Assembly (NCBI RefSeq): GCF_040954835.1
Contig: NC_090704.1
Coordinates: 43,528,979-43,592,978 of the forward strand
Direction of reading: 5' to 3'
Length of the DNA stretch: 64,000 nt
Source of the DNA: Lepisosteus oculatus
Lineage: Eukaryota > Chordata > Actinopteri > Semionotiformes > Lepisosteidae
The notes under the pieces are model-generated. The model did no database searches. It saw nothing but the letters and a program-made list of their open reading frames with translations, and had not been told where the DNA came from. The translations under genes and the position numbers were made by a program. Shown here one piece after another: positions 55,117 through 64,000 of this stretch; the first letter of the stretch is position 1, and every line of letters starts with the position of its first letter.

Positions 55117-55824
55117 CAAATTTCCAAACCCATGCCCCAGGTGGGGGCCCAGTAGCTTGCCTTCAATATGTTAAACACTTTCTCTGAATCATGTCAGTAT
55201 AGTATAGGTTAAACATTGGTTCACTGGTGCACAGGACAAAAAAAAAAACATTTTCCCTTGAATTCTACACTGATGCCATCAGAAAGAAATCTTCACATTG
55301 GTTGACGGACCATCGGAATTTATGGCGTTACGCCCTGTATATTTTTTTTTTCCGTTTCCCTTTGCCAGGCCCTTTTACCTTTGAGGGATGTTTTCCATTC
55401 GAGCGGCCAGACCACACGATTGTGAGTGTGTTTGGGACTTTCCCCTCTTCCCGGCGGCAGGCTGCATCACTTCACAGTGCGAAACAGGACCTCAGCCACA
55501 CAATCACAACCTTTCACATCAGCAGTACTAACTCAGGGAAGGTATACCAGAAACTGACGGTTTTACCTTTCCAGTGGACTTTCGCTGTCTTTAAAAAGAG
55601 AAAAATGGCCGATCAGTTTCACGGATAGATCTAAGGACTGTAGTGGAGGCTCACCCATTTCTGTAACCCCAGCATTTCTGTGTGGTATTATGTAGCAGAC
55701 CCACTTGTCCTGGTGATTGTAGAGTCGAGGCGAAGTCTGTCCAGGAAACACAGGGTGTGTGTGGCAGGACGAAAAGCACAAGACTGCTTTCCCCCTGGAT
55801 ACCAGTCTAACGCTAACCTGCTGA
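55117..55824 (+). other. Intron spacer between MITE and SINE
   Basis: The 133-codon frame at 55227-55628 is the longest + strand frame downstream of exon 1, but it has no domain I know and does not resemble a sulfotransferase. Short A and T runs at about 55238 and 55342 are the only other notable content. Confidence 0.5.
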
Positions 55825-56235
55825 CACTCAACACTATGTACCTGGATGGGAGACCTCCTGGGAAAGTTAAGGTTGCTGCTGGAAGAGCTGTTAGTGGGAC
55901 CCGAAGGGGGCGCTCACTCTGACATCTGTGTGGGACCTACAGTAATACCCCAGTACAGTGATGAGGATACTATACTGTAAAAAAGGCTCTGTCCTTTAGA
56001 TGAGACCTAAAACTGTGGTCTAATCTGTGGTCATTAAAAATCCCAGGGTTTATCTTTTAAAGAGTAAGGGTGTTACCCAGCCAAATTTCCACCTGATCTT
56101 CCAATAATCCTCATCTCTGAACTGGCTATATCACTCTGTTCTCCTTCCTACTGATAGCTGATGTGTGGTGAGTGTACTGTACTCAAGTGCTTTGAGTGGA
56201 GTATTCCAGAAAAGAGCTTTATAAGTGTAAGGAAT
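55825..56235 (+). mobile_element. 5S rRNA-derived SINE, diverged copy
   Basis: The C-box-like block (GTACCTGGATGGGAGACCTC, about 55838-55857) is well kept. The body matches the other copies at GCTGCTGGAAGAG, CCCCAGTACAGTGATGAGGA and AACTGGCTATATCACTCTGT, and the tail at GAGCTTTATAAGTGTAAGGAAT. The first part of the 5S head, including the A-box-like block, is degenerate. Several short deletions separate it from the copies at 5118 and 17611. Confidence 0.75.
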
Positions 56236-57464
56236 CAGAGAATACACAGGTAAAATGACTCAATAATTTATTTAAAGCCATATAAAGCGTTTCTGCAGCC
56301 ATTTTCTTTTGCATGTTTTTTTGCGCTTCACAAAAATATGTGAAGGGAAAAGGCTGTCCTCTACATAACGAGTTTACATAGGAAAGAGTGCGAAGCGGTA
56401 GGTTTAAACATGCTAATCCCACCTTCCCCGGATTATAAATATTTTTCAAAGACCTCTACCAGCAGGGTAATGGTTCTGGCTTGCTCCTGTGGCTTGGCAG
56501 GAGATTTTGATGTGGTAGCGAGAGGGGATTTTTTTTCTTCCTGCATTTCACGCACAGGGGTGCTTAAAGACTGTGGTAGAGCAGCCTTCACTAGCTGGAG
56601 ATCCTGTACTTTTTGAAGTTTAATTACATTTGTGAGTTTTCACTTGCTTCTCAATTTGCTTTCCTTCTAAGCTCTGTACTCCAGCAGCTCGGTTTGCACA
56701 GCAGGCAGTACCTGAATGTGCATTTCTAGAAAAATGTCTCCTAAAGGAGGTCAGCTACTGTACAGTATATACAGTACTAGCATACTGAGCCGCTGCTTGG
56801 GGTATAAGATGGGTGTGTTATACTTGTGTTATTAAAATGTGTTTTCATTTTCAGTCTGTGTTTCAGTGTGGTGCATTTCTAATTTGTCTAATATATTTCT
56901 AGTTTTTAGCATGCTGTTTTGTAACAGTTATGGTTGTGATCAATATTAATGCTGCTTTTATTTGTTTACAATGTGCTTTTACACATACAAGAATATACTC
57001 AGTTTATTTTTAAACCCCTTCTTTCTTTATATGCATATATTGTCTGGTTTACTTGACAATACCTTGTGAAATTGTAGTCCAAGTCCTTTTAAGTACTTTA
57101 AAGAGCTACTTTATGTTGGATTTCTACATATGTGCAGGAAACTGCCCATTAACAAGATGCTTTCTTTTCTTTGCAAGAAACTACTGCACACAATATCTCA
57201 ACCTCATTTAGGAGCTCTGCACAAATGTTATTCATACTGCTATGAAAAGAAACGGAAATTGGATTACAAAATATATTATATGTGCTTTTAAATTTTTCAT
57301 ATTTTATGAAAGGAAAATAAACTAACTTAAACTTGTGGTTTGTATTTACAATATTATACAATTTCTCTATATAATAGTCTACTGGGCAGTAGTGTTTTGA
57401 TTTGTAGACTGATCTCATCAGGACTAAGAACTTGAACAAGGCTGGGTCTGTTTCATCCTGGAAT
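56236..57464 (+). other. Intron 1, nothing recognised
   Basis: No exon or named repeat. Around 56756-56776 three TACTGTA/TACAGTA heptamers lie within 21 bases. Confidence 0.55.
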
Positions 57465-57720
57465 GGTAAACCAGTATGAAATCAAATTGCTGCTGTAAGT
57501 GATATAGATGAACCAGTAGGAGGTGGTCTTTCCACTGGACCACAGTATCTAAAGTATTGACCCATTATGGCGATGAGGCTGTGCTGTAGGGAGTGGCATC
57601 CTTCAGATTAGACATTAAACCAGTGTTGTAAGAATATGTGTATTATCCCGTAGTCCTGACTGAAATTCAATCACGGCTTCATAAAATTTCCCTGAACCCT
57701 CTGTACTTGATCTTTTCTGT
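57465..57720 (+). mobile_element. Old SINE remnant related to the 5S-SINE body
   Basis: The sequence has GCTGCTGTAAGTGATATAGA, then GGCGATGAGGCTGTGCTGTA, CATCCTTCAGATTAGACATT and TAGTCCTGACTG in the same order as the body of the 5S-SINE copies (CTGGAAGAGGTGTTAG, GTGACGGGGACACTATACTG, CCGTCCTTCAGATGAGACG, AGGTCCTGACTC). The head is not recognisable, so it may be a sister family with the same body rather than a decayed copy of the same one. Confidence 0.45.
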
Positions 57721-59779
57721 ATTGGAGGTGCTGGCATATAATGGCTTATAATAACCCAGAGTAACGAGACCATACAGTATGTTTTAAAATCCTCTCCACA
57801 AAAGCACCATTTCTTTTAATTTCCAAGTTGTTCAAATGTACAGTCAGACCCACAATAAGAGTTATTGTCAGGATGAGTGTTATCGGTTTTGAGTGCTTTT
57901 AGCAGATCAGACACTATGACCTGCTGAAGCAGGAGACTGGGAGCTATGAAGGACACCAGCTTGAGAGCTCTGAGCAAATTATTTCATTCTTTGAATCCTT
58001 CTTTAGCACTGCGCCATAAAGTGTGAATAGTAATGTGTTGTATGGTAGGGCAAAAACTACAATCCAGACTTCATATTTCAGAGTATGCGGATGTAAGTGA
58101 TGAATGGAGGTGATAAATTGACATATGGCACTTGAACAGGATGTATTTATTCTGGAGCTAAAGCCCATATGCAGCTAACAGATAAAGTGCAGAACAGAAT
58201 ACTATCTAATTTATAACCCTTTCTTGACTAAAACTAAGGGAGGCTGAAAATAGAATGTATCCATTTCATCATCCTCCTAGATCCTTTATTATATTTATTC
58301 AAAGGAGGAGAATGTTATTTTGTTGCCTGCTTGCTTCATTCGTGTTTAAGCAAGCTGCCTGGAAATGGCCGAACACCTCTTTGTGGTCTTACTTTGTTTG
58401 TTAGCTACAATGGAGGAAAACAGGCTGGCAATCTGTATTCCATACCTTCTAGAATAGTGTACATGGCGGGGCCTGTCAGGAAAGTCCCCATTTATCACAC
58501 AGTGTTTCAGGGATTAATGAGAGCCAGATGCAATTTACATTGCAATGAAGGAAGATGAAAGAATTGCAGATCACCACAGATTGTAGGTAGACTAGGCAGT
58601 TAAAAAGACCCTATGCATCACTCCAAGGTGTTAATAAAACAGGACCTCATATGAAGGACACTAGAAAAAAGGGCTGTTCTGGTTTGAAGAACATATAAGC
58701 ATGGTGTGCTAAAAAACGGCATGGTCAGTCATCCCAGATTTGTTGTGTGGCAAACTATGGATTAAAACATTGAAAACACATCAAAAGCATGATAAAGCAT
58801 GGTAAAAATATAAAGATAAGATTTAAATCCATAGGAGGACTGTAAACCTGCAAGAATAGAGTATTGATTCACAGAGGGAAACTTTCACCTGCCTCCTCGA
58901 CTAGACCAGCTTGACTGATATACATGTACTTACCCCAAGTGGGGAAAAAAAAACATGTGTAATGTTTCAGTATAGAATATATATATGAATCTCTCGGCAA
59001 GACTGCACCTGGACAGAGTATTTAGTGTCATTGTTATGGCTCAGGCATATTAGATGTAGTATAGAGTCTGTCTCTAGCAAAAAGCATTACACTTGGTTGC
59101 CTTTTTGGAAAGTCGGTGTGTGACATGATCAGCAGTCTGCCCACGTTTCCTGGCCCACTATCAATGCTGATGTGATCGTTTCTGATTTTACAAGGATTTA
59201 TATAAAAATCCTCCCCGTTTTACCCATTAAGTAATTAAACGTGGAGGATGGACCTTAAGAGGAAGCAGAAGTTGAAAATATAGTGAAACGCGCAAGAGGA
59301 GGAGGGAAAAGTAAATTTAATCTGATGAGCAGGTGTTTTATTTCTTCACTCCTCTTAAACATTGACAAGGTTCACAAAGTGGGAATACTGAGGCTGATTA
59401 ATGTTTAAGAGCACATAAAGACACTTAAAAGAAATATCATCCAGCTCTGTGTGGTGAAACTGGCTAGAAATAAAATAATGTGCTTGGTATGCACCTAGGA
59501 GGCATTACCTTTTTATACACACCAATTGCTTTTCTTGCATCTTGCTCTCCGTTGTTAAAATAAAAAATCATCTCAACTTACATAGTCTTGGATTTGAAAA
59601 TGACATTTTAAAGACCAGATCAAGATGTGCAGAATAGAGCAACTCGGTTCTTTGGTTACGGAGTTTTTTTTTTCTGTTTTTAGGCAATTTGTAAAGCTAA
59701 GTAATCTTTCTTAAAATAATTCTTAAAAGAGTTGTCATTCGTTTCGAAATCCTGTGTTATGTCACTAGGCATTTTTTCA
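57721..59779 (+). other. Intron 1, nothing recognised
   Basis: AT-rich, no supported exon. Near 58770-58810 there is a repetitive GCATGATAAAGCATGGT phrase that might belong to an unidentified repeat. Confidence 0.5.
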
Positions 59780-60075
59780 GAGGTCTCAGACACATTTGAA
59801 GAAAATGTAAATGTCATTGTCTGCCATCTCAGTGAATTGAAAGATCTATATTCTTGTCGAGCTGGAAACTACAAAGAAGCGCAAGTGAAATGGAGAAGGC
59901 ACATCTTTGCATGAAGAGTTGTGGGAGTATGGAACAAGCTGCGCAGCCATTCTGTTGAAGTCTGTACCATTTGCTTCCTTTAAGAAATGGATGGCTATGA
60001 AAGTCAGATCAACTAGCTACTAAAAACCAAGCAAGCTAGGTGGCCGATCTGTCCTTTTACAAATTTTCGTGACAT
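59780..60075 (+). mobile_element. CR1-like LINE 3' end
   Basis: The 5' part reads, in broken frames, as the C-terminal end of a LINE reverse transcriptase polyprotein (GGAAACTACAAAGAAGCGCA, then GAGTTGTGGGAGTATGGAAC, then TTGCTTCCTTTAAGAAATGG). The 3' untranslated region follows (GATCAACTAGCTACTAAAAA, AAGCAAGCTAGGTGGCCGAT). This order matches the minus-strand copy at 7622-7785 and the longer copy at 31860-32810. The copy is 5' truncated, as is usual for LINEs. Confidence 0.65.
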
Positions 60076-63000
60076 TGTGGAACTCTGCTTGGGGTAATTC
60101 TGCATGTGAATGAACATGTTCCTCTGCAGGAGGCCCAGGGTTTAGTCTCTGGTCTCCAGCCCCCTTCACCTTGCATGTGTTAACCTCTGCAGCAATCCCA
60201 GGGCTGCAGACTGGAGTCACTGATGGAATCCATTATACAGACGTTCCTGAAGAGACGTGCTCATTTTCATATTTAGGAACTATCCAAAAGGAAGCTTAAG
60301 AACACAAAATTCTTCAAGAACATAGAATCTTAAGCCCACTGGGGTGGCTGAATTAAATTTTTAAAAAAAAAGTATCTCTAAGGCCTTTAAGGATTTAATA
60401 CTGGATCAGCAGAATTTAGGCTCATCTCATCCGAGTCTTATAGCTATAATATTTAGAATGCTATAGCTTCAATAAGTATGCTGTTAATACTTCTGTGATA
60501 TATTTTATCAACAGAAGCACATGAGTGTCTGAGCCTGCAAAAAGCGGAAAGCTTCAAGTTTTTCAGTGCTTAGATGAAGCTCCAATGTGTCAGGGAGGAG
60601 ACAGATCCATGACTTAGTAGCTCAGATATTAAGCTATGTGCTAACTTTTTTTTAATCGGTTTCAGGGCACTAGAATAGCAAGTTTTCCTGGAGTTGGGAA
60701 AGACACTCTGAAGTTTACGCAACAGCTTTTGATCGGCTGGCAGTGTCTCTCCGCTGATGCTGCAAGAACATCTTTAAAATAAGCTCTGGCATTAGCAAAC
60801 ATGAAGCTGCTTTACCTCTTCCAAGCTGCTGAGACCTTAAAAGCCATCATGGCTAAAATCGGACAGGATCAGCTCTGCCTGGTCTGTACCCCCACCCTTT
60901 CTCTCTCCCCTACGATGCTCAAAACAAGTGGGTCAGAGCACTATTAAAAAGTAATGTGTGCAGTGCCAAACAAGCAAAGCAACCCCTACACTGAGATCTT
61001 GAAATGATATATATCAGTTTAAACAATTCAATTTTGTATCATTACTGGCTTCCTGGGGTTGGCTTTAAAAGAAAAACGAAATAAGTAATCTTAAATCACT
61101 TCAGGCAACTCCCCTGAAATCCTCTTATATAGAGTTCAGGTTCCCATGAGGTTTGGCATGAAATGGTCAGAGATTTTAGTTGAACAAAATTGTACATTAA
61201 GACCAGTTTTTTTTTCCCTACTGTGAAGGCACAGATATCTCTTTTTCATTAACAACGTCTAAAAGGGTTTATGATTTTTCAGATGGCTCCTGTGTACTGC
61301 TTCTTGTGGCAACAGTCTCCCACTCTTGAGCTGGTCTACTGATGCAGTTATGGGCAGTAAATAATTCACAGGCAGGAATACAGCTTCTTTTTCCCTTACG
61401 CAATAAGCCAGGGACTTACTCTCTGCCTGGGAAAAAGTGGTTTGCTTAAAATACTGCTTATAAATTTATAAGAACATACTGCAAAGCTAATGCTATAAAA
61501 ATTTTAGCAAATCACACAGCAATAGTTTTTCCAGTTTGGAAAAAAAAAGTCTTGGCATTCAATGCCAAGGACAACATGTAGTGAAGAAATGTATTTATAT
61601 AGGAGATGTGAAAGCATACATTGAAATTGTACTATTAATATACCGAGTATTATTCTCATATCCTGGTTGCCATCAGTTTCCTTTCAACAAAAAAGGATAT
61701 ATGTTTTGAGGAAAGTTTTCTTTTAAATTTATTGCAAATGTAACCTTTATTTCTGCCAGGAGGAGAACTACTCTACTTTTTCCTACATGGCAAAGGGGTT
61801 GCAAAATGTAATGTGACTCTTAATGTTTTCCTTAAGTGGTGTTGAGTTCCAGTTCTGAATGGTTGTACTCAAGTGCTTTGTTTTGGTACATTTTGAACAG
61901 TGAGTTGCTGTAAATTGGAAAGCTGTTAACATGGATCAATTAGGTTTTATTAGATTACATAAATACTAGCTGATACTACTGATCTTCAAGATACGGAATT
62001 ATGTAGTATCGCTGAGCATCTGATATGGCTCCACGTTAACCGAGACACTACAGGATCTTTCTGTAACCTGGCCAGCAATGCATGCCGTGTCCTTTCTGCT
62101 TGGCTCACATCTTTCTTTAGATAGAATGTGGACAATTCATACCAGAATTATGTAGCTCATGTGAGATGTAATGACTTATAGCTTGTATTTGAATGGATAT
62201 TTAAAAATGGATATGGGAAAAACATATACCTGTGTGTACACTCAATTTGGGGATTTGAATTGCTGATCACCAAGATCAGTCACTCTGCCTGTGGAATCAT
62301 TGTCAGGGCCAGCTGATGACTTATCCCCTGGCCAAACCTGGTGAATATTGGACTGCAGAACTTAATGGGTATTAAGCTTTGTATTGAAACAATCATCCCT
62401 TTTGTGTTTAACCTGCCATAACAACAAATCAAAATAGATTGTGTTATAAGAAAATATTGAAAGTATGTGTTATAGCAGCATTCTTGGAAAAGATGTAGCA
62501 ATGAACAAATTAAATCTACTGTTCATTATTTATTAATCAGGTGTGTGGTCTGAAGAAAAGTATTTAAGAGTTATAAGCCAGGCTTGAGGGAGGGAGGGTG
62601 GTGATTTGAAGTGTGTTTAGAAAAGAAATGAAAAGTGCACAGAACGAATTTCTGAAAGAGGTTGCATGAACGGATTTGATTCCTACATTCTTGGAAGAAA
62701 TGAAATGGTAATGAGGTCTGCAGACCAGTAATAAACTGTAATAAACCTCCATTGAAAGCATGTAATTGCCAGAGTTGGCCCTGTGCTCTGTGGGATTCTC
62801 CAAACCTGAACGCTGGCCTGTTGTGGTCAGCGAATGGTAGGCAGTTTTGCGAGCAGATGTGAGGTGGCCGAGGCAGAGATGGGGACGTGGTTGGGGGTGG
62901 GGTGTCTTTCCCACTCCTGTTCACCTGTTTTACTCTCTGAAGCGAGAGCAATTAATCACAGCCTTGCTCACGTACCTGTGAGAGTGGGGCCTGTCCACGC

Positions 63001-64000
63001 TCTTCCTGTGTCCTGTGTAATACCTCGTGCCATTGGCCACCCAAGAGTGACCCCAGCCAGGTGAAGCACTGCCTTGTCACAGACTGACAAGCCAATAAAG
63101 GAAGCACACAGGCATGCCATTTCAGCCCAAGCCATTATCCTAAATCATTGCTGCTGCCCACAGGCTGTTGACCTAAACGTGAGCCAGTGACCTGGAAAAT
63201 GGCTGAAGAGTGTGTTGCCTGATGCTGGAAGGAACACTGTTTCCTCTCAGAAGACATATTGAGCCAATTAAAAGATTATTAGACCACTGCAATGCCTAGA
63301 ATTGCTCTTTTACAATATTTATGGCTACTGGTCACAGAAAAAGCAGCATGGCTTGGGAGCATAACGTCTCTCCATTATTTCCATGGCTTGGGACATAATG
63401 GGTTTGCCTGTTGTCTCTCTGGGCTATTGCATATGGAATCTGTCCCTGTGCAGTACCACTACATATTATGTTTGGATTATAAAAATGACATTATTTCAGA
63501 TTTACCTTTAGTGGATTGTTTTGCATTTCAGTGGATAAAAAAAGAAATGAATCACAGTGTGGTATCTGGAGAACAGGTGGTATCAAAAAATATAATCTAA
63601 ATCATTTTATTTAGCTGGATGAAAATCCAGTTACAATTGTTGGCTTTTTTAACAGAGCATGATGAAGCATACATTGACATATGGCATAACCCTACACTTA
63701 AGGATGGTTATGTGAAATTATATACTAACCATGATGCACAAGTGTTTTCACTTAGAAAGTAATGTAAAGAGGCATAATTCACTTTTCCACTTTACCTGCT
63801 TTCGCAATGTGATTCTGGTTTATGTAGGGACCAATTCCCCATTCAGCTTTTTCCTTCCTAAACCAATTTGGGGTATCCTTCTCCATCTCAGCAGGGGTCT
63901 CTGGAGAACAGAAACTGACCTTTGTCAGCTCCACTCATATTTCCACAGTTCTGCACAGTTTCATGGGGGGGTTGCCTCTTTTTGTCAAAACTACAGTAGC
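60076..64000 (+). other. Intron 1, end of window, no exon seen
   Basis: Nothing coding is supported up to the window edge. Frames of 102-126 codons (62571-62951 minus, 63292-63600 plus) have no recognisable domain. The next exon of the sulfotransferase must lie further on if this is its intron. Confidence 0.55.

Noticed and set aside
55227..55628. 133-codon + strand frame in the intron, checked as the missing sulfotransferase exon
   Set aside because: It lacks every sulfotransferase motif expected of exon 2 (such as the MEKTPSYF and RDP-type blocks), so it is not that exon.

Overview
This looks like a stretch of a ray-finned fish nuclear genome. It is AT-rich, has no operons or dense reading frames, and carries fish-type interspersed repeats: a Tc1-like DNA transposon, 5S-rRNA-derived SINEs, CR1-like and L2-like LINE pieces, and a repeat known from many fish genomes. 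The repeat mix might point to a non-teleost lineage such as gar, bowfin or sturgeon, but I cannot fix the species from this window.

The only host coding sequence I can support is the first coding exon of a heparan sulfate glucosamine 3-O-sulfotransferase of the 3A1/3B1 class, at 36265-36866 on the + strand. Its N-terminus resembles the 3A1 paralogue rather than 3B1. The exon ends at a clear splice donor inside an Arg codon. The exon with the rest of the sulfotransferase domain is not in the remaining 27 kb, so 36867-64000 is best read as the 5' part of a very long intron. The exon sits in a CpG-rich patch. A CCAAT-box cluster lies about 0.7 kb upstream, and overlapping upstream ATGs lie just before the start.

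Layout: 1-35.4 kb is upstream non-coding DNA. It holds a 5S-SINE (5118-5692), CR1-like pieces (6060, 7622, 9838), a 1630-bp Tc1-like element (10698-12327), a fish repeat (15265-15475), a second 5S-SINE on the - strand (17611-18202) and a decayed CR1-like reverse transcriptase (31860-32810). 35.4-36.9 kb is the promoter and exon 1. 36.9-64 kb is the intron. It holds a (TTA)n microsatellite, a CpG-rich patch (40900-41250), an L2-like tail (48600-48850), a palindromic MITE apparently nested in an old SINE (54809-55116), further SINE copies (55825, 57465) and another CR1-like 3' end (59780-60075).

No undescribed gene system is evident. The two most interesting signals concern transposition. First, the Tc1-like element has 213-bp terminal inverted repeats that are identical base for base, yet its transposase carries two in-frame stops. 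Second, the heptamer TACAGTA/TACTGTA, which is the expected scar of excision for elements with CAG termini in a TA target, occurs about fifty times, several-fold more than composition predicts by my hand count.
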